Positions 38,908 to 49,027 of a DNA stretch of 64,000 nt are shown in pieces (the stretch's first letter is position 1; each line of letters opens with the position of its first letter). The notes beneath the pieces are model-generated. The model worked only from the letters and a program-made list of their open reading frames with translations. It was not told the origin of the DNA and ran no database searches. Source of the DNA: Fidelibacterota bacterium (GTDB taxonomy: Bacteria; Fidelibacterota; UBA8477; JABMPR01); contig JABMQQ010000174.1 of the NCBI GenBank assembly GCA_013202495.1, forward strand, positions 1 through 64,000, given 5' to 3'. A program made the position numbers and the translations under genes.

Positions 38908-39321
38908 TCATATTGAATCACTTTTATGAGTGCCTCTGATTTCATCTGAATTCATTCTCTTGAATATTAAATAATAGATAATATCGTACAAAGTCAGCAC
39001 TATCCAGCCAACGACATTAAATGCAACAGCAAACAGAAACCAACCAACATAAAGAGCTATTTTTAGCATGAAAAATGTGATACTGATACCAATATTCATA
39101 ACGATCATCAACATCGTCACTAGAATCCCAATTATTGCCCCATCAACCCCCTTGCCCCAGGATTGCCGAATGTATAACCCTTTAATACCAGTTCTCAGGC
39201 TAAAGCCTTTTGCTCCAACTGATCCAAACTTAGTTCTTATAGATGGAGATGCACCCGACTTGCTCAGATTGAGTCCAAGACCAGACCCTAGATTCATTCT
39301 TCGTTGGATTCTAAAACTCAT
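38908..39321 (-). CDS. DUF4236 membrane protein
   Basis: MSFRIQRRMNLGSGLGLNLSKSGASPSIRTKFGSVGAKGFSLRTGIKGLYIR. Confidence 0.8.
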   Translation of the reverse strand: MSFRIQRRMNLGSGLGLNLSKSGASPSIRTKFGSVGAKGFSLRTGIKGLYIRQSWGKGVDGAIIGILVTMLMIVMNIGISITFFMLKIALYVGWFLFAVAFNVVGWIVLTLYDIIYYLIFKRMNSDEIRGTHKSDSI

Positions 39322-39386
39322 GGTTTAACCCCCAATTACTGGGTACGACTTGTAACTACATTCTAAACCTGTTTGTGAGGTGTGGG

Positions 39387-39974
39387 TCAAGTAGCTGATT
39401 CTCCACCGCCTTCTAGATTTGGTGTTTCGAGGTTTAATAGTAATAATTCTTCCTGGAGTGTCTTTCCCGGCTCCATTATGATAGCCCAACTTTCCTTGAT
39501 TTCTACTCTATAGTCAATATCTGGATTTCTAACATGAGCTAGGTCATGGTGAGAGGCCGCAAATAGAAGAAATTGGTGAAAGGCTGCCCGAGATTCAGGC
39601 ATTAGGAAAAGACAATTATTTCGCCACCAATCTTCCGCTTGTTCTATCATTGGCTCCAACAGCCCTGGCTTGTGTACAAATCGCACAATACTTGACCAAA
39701 TAGCAAACGCTTTTTGATGAGTATCTAATTTCCGGTCAAGTGAAGTCACCATAAGTTCACGTCTAAATTTCACATTTGCGAAGTATGATTGTGTATAGAA
39801 GGTTATTAATCCTCCAATTATCATCGCCAATAATGGTATGAATATTTGGAAACCACCAATATATGAATACAGAATAATTAGTAATGTCCATCCGATATTT
39901 ATTATCAAAAGCAACTTTGACTTGAACAAACCTAGGAGTTGTTGTTTTAGTTTCGCCTTATCAATCCACTTCAC
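39387..39974 (-). CDS. Hypothetical membrane protein
   Basis: Two N-terminal TM segments. Confidence 0.55.
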   Translation of the reverse strand: MKWIDKAKLKQQLLGLFKSKLLLIINIGWTLLIILYSYIGGFQIFIPLLAMIIGGLITFYTQSYFANVKFRRELMVTSLDRKLDTHQKAFAIWSSIVRFVHKPGLLEPMIEQAEDWWRNNCLFLMPESRAAFHQFLLFAASHHDLAHVRNPDIDYRVEIKESWAIIMEPGKTLQEELLLLNLETPNLEGGGESAT

Positions 39975-40073
39975 ACCCTAATCCTCCATATCTCTAACAC
40001 CTATACTATACTCTCAATTTTTCACACTCGTCTATCGCCTGGATATCCTCAGGCTCATACCTATGCTCCATTA

Positions 40074-40841
40074 TCAGAAATAAAACGACAATCCTAGCAT
40101 CGCTTTCGATGTCAGGTATGCTCTGGGTGACGAAGATTCTGCTTTTGTTACAGAAGAAACGACCCCGTCAATATTGGTTGTCGTCTCATGCTTAGATTCA
40201 GAGTAGCGAAAAGTCATTGAAGTATTGTATTCAACAGTTATGCTCAAAGGTTTTGCGACCCTCCATTCCATCCCAACAATCCCTCTGATACCAAGCCCAG
40301 CACTCCAATATGAAGTGTCTTCTATTCTAATGGGGTTCTCGTATTCAACATATCGGCTACGCACATTCCTGATGTTGTGCGAGAACGACCCGGAAATAGA
40401 AGGACCCCCTCCCCAATACCAGCTAACAGTGCTTGCCGATTGTGTATGTCTCAGATTGTACCGTCCGATGCTTATGCTAAACTGGTTCCTAGAATCTACC
40501 CTTGTGTTTGTTTCATCATAGGAGCTGTCAGGATCATAGAAAAAATATTGTGATTCAGAATCTCTTGTATCCTCAGACCACCCACCATCAAGTGTAAGTG
40601 AGTAACGAATTTCTTTCTCTGGTGATTCAAATCTTTTGTACGATAATGTTTTGCCATCAAATGATGCAAACCTGAACGCTTCAATGTACTGCAGTTGGAT
40701 AGCATGGGTCAACTCAGGTGATTTTGTGCAGGTCTCGGTAGAATCTGGCCAGAGTAGTGTGTTATTTTCCTTTTGTAATTGGTTGTCCTGCCCTAGGAGG
40801 GCTACTACGATTATTAGTAATATCACTACAATCTTTTTCAT
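40074..40841 (-). CDS. Predicted outer-membrane beta-barrel protein
   Basis: Signal peptide, alternating strands, terminal ...MLGLSFYF. Confidence 0.6.
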   Translation of the reverse strand: MKKIVVILLIIVVALLGQDNQLQKENNTLLWPDSTETCTKSPELTHAIQLQYIEAFRFASFDGKTLSYKRFESPEKEIRYSLTLDGGWSEDTRDSESQYFFYDPDSSYDETNTRVDSRNQFSISIGRYNLRHTQSASTVSWYWGGGPSISGSFSHNIRNVRSRYVEYENPIRIEDTSYWSAGLGIRGIVGMEWRVAKPLSITVEYNTSMTFRYSESKHETTTNIDGVVSSVTKAESSSPRAYLTSKAMLGLSFYF

Positions 40842-40853
40842 GTTTGCTCTCTT

Positions 40854-41213
40854 CTATTTAATTTTGGTATCTCGTTGGAGAATTCCTGAAAGATGACCAG
40901 GGTATGTTGAATCCAGCGTGGCAATATTTTGCATATAGAACTGATATTTGATCGGTTCACCATCGTAAATCTCAAGACCATACAACTCTGAGAGAGATCC
41001 CTCAAGGTCTATTATTTGGATCTCCAAAGCCTTAGGGTAGTCTTCTTCTAGAAGGTAATTAATGGTTAGCAGATTAGCATTTGCATGACTATCAGCTACT
41101 AACTCATGTGTGGTTAGAAAATATCCCCAACCCAAGTACAATGTGACTGCTGCTGTGATGATGATTGTTAAACAATAACCGACGATATGCTTTACTTTTG
41201 TCATGATTACCAT
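40854..41213 (-). CDS. Hypothetical single-TM protein
   Basis: N-terminal TM segment. Confidence 0.5.
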   Translation of the reverse strand: MVIMTKVKHIVGYCLTIIITAAVTLYLGWGYFLTTHELVADSHANANLLTINYLLEEDYPKALEIQIIDLEGSLSELYGLEIYDGEPIKYQFYMQNIATLDSTYPGHLSGILQRDTKIK

Positions 41214-41216
41214 CCA

Positions 41217-41510
41217 CTACTTCGTTTGCTCAATAGTCATAACCTCACCACACTTCGGACAACCATCCCTAACAATCCAAGGCACAACATTTGATGAATT
41301 GCATTCAGGGCATCTGTTCAGAAAACTTGGTGTAACATCAGGATCATCGACAAACATCCCACCATGGAATTCTATAGGAACTTCGACTAAGGATTTGCAT
41401 CCTAGACAGTGCCTGGTATCGACCGTAGCAATAGGTGCTCTATCGGGCTCGTCCCAGACTTCTGCTGTATAGCCACAGGCGTTGCATTTGTATTTTAAAA
41501 TTTCGCTAAT
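41217..41510 (-). CDS. 97-codon zinc-ribbon protein with apparent ATT start, not in ORF track
   Basis: ggggcaatc-ATT: ISEILKYKCNACGYTAEVWDEPDRAPIATVDTRHCLGCKSLVEVPIEFHGGMFVDDPDVTPSFLNRCPECNSSNVVPWIVRDGCPKCGEVMTIEQTK*; four CxxC pairs. Confidence 0.65.
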   Translation of the reverse strand: MSEILKYKCNACGYTAEVWDEPDRAPIATVDTRHCLGCKSLVEVPIEFHGGMFVDDPDVTPSFLNRCPECNSSNVVPWIVRDGCPKCGEVMTIEQTK

Positions 41511-41529
41511 GATTGCCCCAGTTCGTACT

Positions 41530-42918
41530 CTATCTCAATACTACCACTTTTCGCGTAGCTGATTGGTGACCTGATCGGACTTCCATCAGATACACACCAT
41601 TCTGTACAAGTCTACCAGATGAACTCAATCCACTCCATGAAACTGAATGGACACCGGGTTCGGTGTGTTTAAGCGATCGCGAGAAAACTAGACGACCGGC
41701 TATATCATAAATTGAAAGTTGAACATTTCCGCGTTCTAGTAGTGAATATTCGAGTGTTGTGTTGGGATTGAAAGGTGATGGGTACACACGGTTAATCATA
41801 ATTGATTGTGGCAACTCTGGTTCTGGATTTATCGCTCCAGGGTCGACCTTGTCTTTTGCCCACCACAGTTCACTACCAGTTTCTGTTTGGTGCTCCCAGA
41901 AAACAGTTATTGAATCACCCCAAGTGAAAGTAACAACCGGTGAAGTATCATTACCTGGCATATCTGATATGTTTATTGGGTTACCATACCACACTGGCAA
42001 AAAGTAAACATCTAAATCATCCTGAAATGAATCACTTACAGCTACAACAAAATCTTGACCAATGTCACGCGCAACAAGCCAGTAACCAGTATAAAATGCT
42101 GGATTTGTGAGATTATATCCACTATTCGAAGATGTATCCGCTGCTGCGGGGAAAAAGGGATCAGTATTAATCACTATATGCCAATATCCATCCATAAATA
42201 TTTCATATGAACAGCCCCAGCTTGAACCTAAAGTTGGATTGCGAGATGGGTACTGTGAGCTAATAACTTCAATTTGCGGATCATCCTCGTCATGTTCCAT
42301 TATTAGATATTTAATCTGGGCACTATCAACAGGACCAGATTCATAGATTAGAGCCACTTCCCAATTCGTCCCATACCTCTGATTGAAAATCGCTGGGCTA
42401 CGGCATTCAGCTGTATCAACTACGATCGGATTCATTGCGGCATCGTCCATATCTTTAAATAAAAGATCACCATCTTCTACCCATGACAACCAAAAACCAT
42501 GTGGTGCCGGTTGACTTGGGTTATTCAGGGAGTCTTGTAGGAGAATAGGAGTTGTGCCACCTCCTACACCATGTTGAGACCAAAACTCACCATCAAATCG
42601 GTCAAAGTATACGTACCCCTCCTCATTCACGGCGAGGTTAGTGATAAGAGAATCGCTTTGGTAGACCAAGGCAGGTTCATGGAGTTCCATAGCTACTTGC
42701 ATCAGATAGATGGAATAGGTACCATCCTGGATATTTACCCATGACAAATAACTATCATTACTGTAATCGAAGTATGTTCCAAGAGTAGCATCTGTATTCT
42801 GCCCTGGTATGGTTATAAGTGGAGCTTTTGTAAAGGAAACTCCCTGCGCAAACAATGATCCCATTAGTAGAATAGTGACTATTGCCAGTTTAATGAGTAT
42901 ACTTGTTGGTTTTGCCAT
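41530..42918 (-). CDS. Secreted propeller-like protein with CTD
   Basis: RVYPSPFNPNTTLEYSLLERGNVQLSIYDIAGRLVFSRSL. Confidence 0.75.
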   Translation of the reverse strand: MAKPTSILIKLAIVTILLMGSLFAQGVSFTKAPLITIPGQNTDATLGTYFDYSNDSYLSWVNIQDGTYSIYLMQVAMELHEPALVYQSDSLITNLAVNEEGYVYFDRFDGEFWSQHGVGGGTTPILLQDSLNNPSQPAPHGFWLSWVEDGDLLFKDMDDAAMNPIVVDTAECRSPAIFNQRYGTNWEVALIYESGPVDSAQIKYLIMEHDEDDPQIEVISSQYPSRNPTLGSSWGCSYEIFMDGYWHIVINTDPFFPAAADTSSNSGYNLTNPAFYTGYWLVARDIGQDFVVAVSDSFQDDLDVYFLPVWYGNPINISDMPGNDTSPVVTFTWGDSITVFWEHQTETGSELWWAKDKVDPGAINPEPELPQSIMINRVYPSPFNPNTTLEYSLLERGNVQLSIYDIAGRLVFSRSLKHTEPGVHSVSWSGLSSSGRLVQNGVYLMEVRSGHQSATRKVVVLR

Positions 42919-43019
42919 GGATTGCCCCCAATCTGCCTGAATCTAGTCAGAATGAGCACAGTATCAAAAGATTTGGGGCACCATCTTTATGGTTCAACTC
43001 TGTGACAGTTTTTCTGTCA

Positions 43020-44009
43020 CTACTGAATTGTAACATCCAATGTATTCGAGCCAATTGAGCCAATCCACAATCTACCATCCCCAATATATCTGTTATCCAA
43101 GCCAATATTGTGAGGGCCGGCATATTTCATATCGGCTGTATAGCTTCCATCAGGAATAAAGGGATAACCCTTAAGTTGAATTGTATGCTCAATACGATTG
43201 CCACTCTCTATGAGGGAGAACCAGTCAACCTCCCAACTATCGTAGGGTTCTGGTGGCTCCACCAATTTATACTGAGAATACAGGTATATCGGATGACCAG
43301 GGATACTGGTATCCCACAAGTCAGGACCGTTAGTGTAATAATGAAACAGAGCGCTGCCCATCTTTGTAGGGTCTAAAATATAGAGATCATCCTGATCATT
43401 ATTGCTAATGCGAATACGATATTCAACCGTGGAGGTATCTGAATTGTCCAGAACTTGGAATGATATTAACTGAATCTTTAAACCAGCGTGAAATAAATCC
43501 TGTGTGAGCAGAGCATCTTTGATGTCAGGATCACTTCTGATATCTTCGTCACCCCGCCAAGCTTTTGAAATATGCATTACGTCTGCTGGATAACTACCCA
43601 CATCCATCTCATCCATATATGGTCCAGCTGGAGCTAGTGAAAGCAACCCACTGTGTAGGGCACCTACATAAACCCGGGTTCCACCTGAAACTACCACAAA
43701 AGGTTTTTGACTTAAGACGGGAGTAAATTGATAGAATCCTTCATCATAGTTTTCAAAAAAATGACTCTTGTCTTCTTTCAAATAGATGCAGTGAGAGGAA
43801 TAATCATAAAAATCAATATCACTACTGGACACCCAAGCTTCATCCTTTAGAGCAAGACTGCCTATATCCACTTCGGAAGCTTCATGCTCTGAAATGTCAG
43901 AATCAGCTAAAAAATAAATTTCAAATGAATTGTTATCTGACTTGGGTTCAGAGCATGAGAAAATCAATAAACTCAACGATATAATTGCTAATGTTGCTTG
44001 TATTTTCAT
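43020..44009 (-). CDS. Predicted lipoprotein
   Basis: MKIQATLAIISLSLLIFSCSEPKSD lipobox. Confidence 0.7.
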   Translation of the reverse strand: MKIQATLAIISLSLLIFSCSEPKSDNNSFEIYFLADSDISEHEASEVDIGSLALKDEAWVSSSDIDFYDYSSHCIYLKEDKSHFFENYDEGFYQFTPVLSQKPFVVVSGGTRVYVGALHSGLLSLAPAGPYMDEMDVGSYPADVMHISKAWRGDEDIRSDPDIKDALLTQDLFHAGLKIQLISFQVLDNSDTSTVEYRIRISNNDQDDLYILDPTKMGSALFHYYTNGPDLWDTSIPGHPIYLYSQYKLVEPPEPYDSWEVDWFSLIESGNRIEHTIQLKGYPFIPDGSYTADMKYAGPHNIGLDNRYIGDGRLWIGSIGSNTLDVTIQ

Positions 44010-44082
44010 TGGATGTGTCCCCCTCGACTAAAGTTGAATCAACCTGCCTGAAATCTAGCTCCATTGAGCAGTTTATCAAAAG

Positions 44083-44114
44083 AAAAGCCCCCAGGAACCG
44101 AAGTTCCCGAGGGC
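44083..44114 (-). terminator. Terminator-like hairpin downstream of 44238..45842
   Basis: aagcccccaggaac-cgaa-gttcccgagggctt. Confidence 0.55.
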
Positions 44115-44237
44115 TTGGGGGGATGATAATGTAGTTGAGTGCTTTAATAATCAAAAGTTCAATTTCCACCAATCCTTGATGAGTTTCTTTGAATACACGT
44201 CTTCAAGTTTCTTTCCATTCTTGTCTCAATTATCGGT

Positions 44238-45842
44238 CTACGGTTTTTTCGATACCATCTTTGCGTGCCACATATCAATAATTTTATTCTCAGTTGCACT
44301 TGGGAATCGGTTTTGTACACCTTTGACTTGTACTATTTCATTCCCCTGCGGATTTATTTCGACCGTAAGTATTTTTTCTTTATTACAGGAAACCGAGACT
44401 ATTGCAGAATTCTTTGAAGCACATCGAGCAGCATAACTTTCAACACAATGGTGTAACTTTTGGCTTTCTTCAAATAGTTGTTTCCCAGAGGTTAGTTCAA
44501 GAAAACTCCAATTCTTGTAGTATTCATCTACATAATCCCAATTCCAGCCATGAGAACTCCAATAATAATCAATCCATGGAGAATCTCTGTTTTCAATATA
44601 CTGCTGACTTGCAAAAAGAGTTCTTCCAGATGTCCTACCACTCCAAGTAAAACTTTGATCATTATGTCTGTCTTCTGTGAATCTGTGCATTGCCCATTCT
44701 AGGATCAGATCTGCATCGTCTTCAGTGAGATCATCACGATGTTTCATGAGCCACAGCACAGTACTTTCCCAAAATACTTTGTATTCGGTATCTATGGATG
44801 TTTCCGTAGGATCTTCTATGTAGGCAGCATTTCTAGATATTCGATTGAATTCAACTAACGACCCACCAAGGCACATGATCTTAGAATATATTGCAGCTTG
44901 GACAGGTGAAAGTCCTTCTGGTGCGTCCAAAAGATGTTTTGTGAATTGCTTCCCAATAGACCAATTGAAGAGAGGGGCAGCCTTTTTAATACTTCCTCCC
45001 TGGGCTAGGATAATGTAAAATATTAACCACTTGTATCTCACAGCTGAGAATGGCACAGTCCATTCGGACATTAAGAATTTGGGTGTTGGGTATATTTCGA
45101 ATAAGTGCCTCACAAAATGGAGGAAAACATCTGAACCGATGGGTTTTACCCATGTCTTAGGACTTCTCACCCAGAATGGAGAAAGTAGTAAGCATAAAAG
45201 GAATGGACTGTCGTACAGGTTGTTATTGTATTGTTGATAGCGCTCTTCTTCAAACCCACCAAGATTAAGATTCTCAGGAATTTGTTGTTCAACCTCTTCG
45301 TTGTTTGCTAAATCAAATATTATCTGGAGATCATCTTTATCTTTAGATAAGGGTAGATCATTTGGATCAAACCACCCATCTATTAATCCCTTGATATGTT
45401 TTGCTAGATGACCTTCGATTTTTTGGGCTGCCCCAGGCATTCCCCCTTCTTGCATTTTATCCGGAATTATATCCTTAATCGGGTCACCATCACCCGATAT
45501 TGGCCAACCAATCTTTTCGAATGCAGTTGTAAATTGATTATCCTGGTGAATTGCAGTCAGGTGTGCCCAAGTTTTGTAAATGGCATAATCAGTTGGAGAA
45601 GCGGGCTCATCGATATCCCAATAGTAATCACCGTAATAATTATCACGTTCGTATTCCTCAGGAGATATCAGGTGATCATCAGAAACTTCTGCCCAGCGAT
45701 TACGTCGGTATCGTTGAGTGTGTTCACCTGACCTAAGCGGCCGATGCCAATTTATTACTTTTTTCCCATCGGATTTCTGTTTCATAGCATTATCCTTGTC
45801 GTAAAGGCTCAATTTAATCTTACTGTGAAACAATAATAGCAT
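44238..45842 (-). CDS. PcfJ-like protein
   Basis: QLFEESQKLHHCVESYAARCASKNSAIVSVSCNKEKILTVEI; real start likely MKQKSDGKK. Confidence 0.75.
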   Translation of the reverse strand: MLLLFHSKIKLSLYDKDNAMKQKSDGKKVINWHRPLRSGEHTQRYRRNRWAEVSDDHLISPEEYERDNYYGDYYWDIDEPASPTDYAIYKTWAHLTAIHQDNQFTTAFEKIGWPISGDGDPIKDIIPDKMQEGGMPGAAQKIEGHLAKHIKGLIDGWFDPNDLPLSKDKDDLQIIFDLANNEEVEQQIPENLNLGGFEEERYQQYNNNLYDSPFLLCLLLSPFWVRSPKTWVKPIGSDVFLHFVRHLFEIYPTPKFLMSEWTVPFSAVRYKWLIFYIILAQGGSIKKAAPLFNWSIGKQFTKHLLDAPEGLSPVQAAIYSKIMCLGGSLVEFNRISRNAAYIEDPTETSIDTEYKVFWESTVLWLMKHRDDLTEDDADLILEWAMHRFTEDRHNDQSFTWSGRTSGRTLFASQQYIENRDSPWIDYYWSSHGWNWDYVDEYYKNWSFLELTSGKQLFEESQKLHHCVESYAARCASKNSAIVSVSCNKEKILTVEINPQGNEIVQVKGVQNRFPSATENKIIDMWHAKMVSKKP

Positions 45843-45849
45843 TAGAAGT

Positions 45850-46235
45850 CTGGCAGGCTTTGATCAGCTGAGGTCTAACTCAGCTACCCTGCAAGACGGC
45901 CTCGAGTTTGCCCTTTCGGGTCACGATATTCCCGCCAGTCTGTCGCCAGATAATTGCGCACAGGAGTTACCTGCATTGCATCCCAAGCGAAACGCTCAAT
46001 TGCTTGAGTCGCCCCTCGGTGTACGATTAAGTCCTGGGAGGCTCTTGAAACCTCCGTGACTTGAAATACCGATCCATGACTTATCTCATGATTAAACCAT
46101 CCTTGTATCCTAGCGTTACCGCCAGTGCCTCTTTGGGCGATAGCGAAACCACTTGGCCTCGCTTGTCAGATGTATACATCTGATAGGAATACCCTACGTG
46201 TGCGCCTTGAATATTGCACATTTCCGTAGGACCAG
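45850..46235 (-). ncRNA. Candidate large structured RNA, family unassigned
   Basis: Multiple perfect hairpins; four GNRA loops on the minus strand (GCGA 45939-45950, GAAA 45911-45920, GCAA 45995-46008, GUAA 46110-46125); two-part helix 46193-46230; nested helices 45853-45892. Confidence 0.5.
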
Positions 46236-46409
46236 AGATGAGTAGTTTTTCCTCAGCTTAAGGAACGCCTACTCTCTTCTAATGCTAATTATAATCTTCT
46301 GATTGTTATTCTTATTCCAGGAAATATGGGATATTGAAAACCCACCGGTGAGCTGGATGCTTACGGTAGATAATAGCAACTATCTGCGAATCAGTATCAA
46401 GATTAAATT

Positions 46410-49019
46410 CTAGGGACTATACCTCAGTACAACTCCATCATCGCATACACCCCATCCACTATTAGAATCAGTGAAGGTAATCTTATTTATTTGTGAGGAG
46501 CTTGGATTTAAATGTTCTGTCAAATTAGATCCATTCCAGTAAAGCATTTCATAATTTCCAGCAAACCAAATGTCATCTTGATTTAGAGCTTCAATACTAC
46601 GTATGGGATTAAAATCAAATGTCTCAAAATATGAATAATCCCATACCGAACCATCCCAATGAGCTATTTCCCAATATCCGAACAACCCATCACCACCGAT
46701 CCATATATTGGATGAAGTCGAGCCCCAAATTGAATACCCTGTTCCCTGTTCGTCTGATAATAAACTCCAAGATACACCATTATAATGATAACTCTCTGCA
46801 TCATTCGTAATAGCCCACCCAGATGTTGAATTATTCATATTAATATCATTTATCCTATCACTGCCCATACTTAATGTTGTCCAACTTGTCCCATTGAAGA
46901 AGTAAATTTCACTATTTCCGGCAACCCAGATTGAATCAGAACTAACAAAATCCATATCATAGCATACTGATGTGGGGTATCCAGCTTCCTGGACCCAGAA
47001 ACCTGATGTGTTATGCCAAACACCTCCTTCACCTGATATCCAGATATCATTGGTAGCGACTACACCGACACCACCCAATCGTTCTGTAGTTGGAGAATCC
47101 TGTTCTGATAACGATGATCCATCCCATTTATAGATTTTTCCTGAGTCACCCACTACATAAGCAAAATTATCATTCAGCGCACTTACACCGTATAAATCCA
47201 CCGATACAGATGCAAACACTCCCCAGGTTCCGGGAGCATTCAATGTTGTAGCTGACACCGTATTACTTCCTGTTGTCTGTCCTATGGCATCCTCAACAAA
47301 TATGCGATAGTAATAAGTTGTTTCATCGGCAAGGTCATCATCTATATGATCCAGAGTGTAACGATTTACAATTTGTGAAATAAGTGTGGAACTTTCAGAT
47401 ACACTTGCTTCGTCTGATCGATACAGATTATAAGCAAAGAAATCATCATCAGTGTTCATTTCCCAATCAAGTAGTATTGAACTGGTAGTTATCTCAGTTG
47501 CATCATTCATTATCACAGCAGAAGGTGGTAAATCTGCTCCAACACTCATATAAATCTCCGCATAACCAGTTCCACCATTTGAGCTGACAGTTACTGTTCC
47601 ACTATAATCACCAGTTGATAATCCATCCCTTGTAATTGAAACATTCACAGTGCCATACCCTGATCCTGAAGATGGACTGGTCGTAATCCACTCCTGATTG
47701 TCTGAAACAGACCAGTCAAGATCGCCTGTACCGGCATTGGCAACGTTAAATGGCATAATCGATTCTGATGTCCCAAAATCAAGGTAACTAGGAGCAATCG
47801 AAAGTGATGGTTCATCAGGGATTACCATAGAGAGATTGATATTCTGATTACCTCCATCAGAAGTGATGGTTACGGTTCCAGTATAATCTCCTGGTGATAG
47901 CCCAAGTCGATCCACCGTAATCACTACTTCATCTGTCTCTGACTCAGTCGTACCGGAAACGGGCAAGCATGAGATCCAGGATTTATCGTTACTAATATTC
48001 CAACTTAACATTCCTGAACCGGTGTTCGTTATATAACACTTTTCCTCAAGAGAGTTTGAGCCGAAATCAACGCTTGCAGGATAGGCGGATAATTGGGGAC
48101 TACTTGGATCTGGAATGGTCATCATCACATCCACAGTTTCACTATTTGAGTTGGATGTCATAGTGATTGTTTCAAAATAATTGCCATATGCTAACCCACT
48201 GCGATTCACAGTTACGGTTAAAACATCAGTTTCTGTAGAAGCAGAGCCCGATGTCGGAGTTACTGTTAGCCAACCGGCACTATAAACAGCGTTATAGGTG
48301 AGTTCACCAATACCGCCATTCGAAACTGTAAAAGTGAGATTATCGGTTGATGTACCGAAGCTCAAACTATTATTTGAGAGAATCAACACGGGGCCTTCAA
48401 CATTCGTTGTGACCTGAATACTAGAACTACCACCATTGGACGTAATAGCGATTGTTTCTGTATAATCCCCGGCACTTAAGCCTGATCGATCAACAGATAC
48501 TATCACAGATGACTGTTCATCAGCAATATTACCATTCGCAGGATTAACTGAGATCCAATCCGAATTTTCAACAACTGACCACTCTAGGGTTCCTTCTCCA
48601 GAATTGATAATAGTAAATGGTAATGAGCTTGAAGTGGATCCAAAGTCCAGGGTAGTTATTGAAACTGATAACTCAGGTGTAACTACCGTTAGTTGTAAAT
48701 CGGCTGTAGCTGTCTCACCAGCTACTATATGAACCGTTGTTGTATTGATAGAATATCCTGTTTTGGCTGCTTGCAGAGTATAATCCCCAGGTTCAACCCC
48801 CTCGATCTTAAAGCTACCATTAGTATCAGTAATTTTAGATGAAGTAATTGGTTCAGTGGTAATTGTAACCCCAACAAGAGGTTGTGAGGTCGCTGCATCA
48901 TATATAATCCCCTCTATTGAGCCGGTTGTTTTCGCCTCAGTTGGGGGTTCGCAAGTAATTAATATTGTTCCAATTAGTGTTGCACTAATTGCAAGAAGAG
49001 CCGTCCGTATTATTCGCAT
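46410..49019 (-). CDS. Large lipoprotein: carboxypeptidase-regulatory-like, four BACON-like repeats, FN3-like, propeller-like
   Basis: Four ~95-aa repeats (LDFG...L.W.V....WI...P.SG......V.VDRSGLS.GDY..T..I.SNGG). Confidence 0.75.
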   Translation of the reverse strand: MRIIRTALLAISATLIGTILITCEPPTEAKTTGSIEGIIYDAATSQPLVGVTITTEPITSSKITDTNGSFKIEGVEPGDYTLQAAKTGYSINTTTVHIVAGETATADLQLTVVTPELSVSITTLDFGSTSSSLPFTIINSGEGTLEWSVVENSDWISVNPANGNIADEQSSVIVSVDRSGLSAGDYTETIAITSNGGSSSIQVTTNVEGPVLILSNNSLSFGTSTDNLTFTVSNGGIGELTYNAVYSAGWLTVTPTSGSASTETDVLTVTVNRSGLAYGNYFETITMTSNSNSETVDVMMTIPDPSSPQLSAYPASVDFGSNSLEEKCYITNTGSGMLSWNISNDKSWISCLPVSGTTESETDEVVITVDRLGLSPGDYTGTVTITSDGGNQNINLSMVIPDEPSLSIAPSYLDFGTSESIMPFNVANAGTGDLDWSVSDNQEWITTSPSSGSGYGTVNVSITRDGLSTGDYSGTVTVSSNGGTGYAEIYMSVGADLPPSAVIMNDATEITTSSILLDWEMNTDDDFFAYNLYRSDEASVSESSTLISQIVNRYTLDHIDDDLADETTYYYRIFVEDAIGQTTGSNTVSATTLNAPGTWGVFASVSVDLYGVSALNDNFAYVVGDSGKIYKWDGSSLSEQDSPTTERLGGVGVVATNDIWISGEGGVWHNTSGFWVQEAGYPTSVCYDMDFVSSDSIWVAGNSEIYFFNGTSWTTLSMGSDRINDINMNNSTSGWAITNDAESYHYNGVSWSLLSDEQGTGYSIWGSTSSNIWIGGDGLFGYWEIAHWDGSVWDYSYFETFDFNPIRSIEALNQDDIWFAGNYEMLYWNGSNLTEHLNPSSSQINKITFTDSNSGWGVCDDGVVLRYSP

Positions 49020-49027
49020 AATAACCC

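Noticed and set aside
41203-41472. Plus-strand ORF 41203..41472
   Set aside because: Antisense of the four-CxxC zinc-ribbon frame.
45850-46235. Minus-strand open frames (e.g. ...ATQAIERFAWDAMQVTPVRNYLATDWREYRDPKGQTRGRLAG*)
   Set aside because: No clear start codon/RBS, competing open frames on both strands, dense hairpins; ncRNA favoured, but BLASTX needed.
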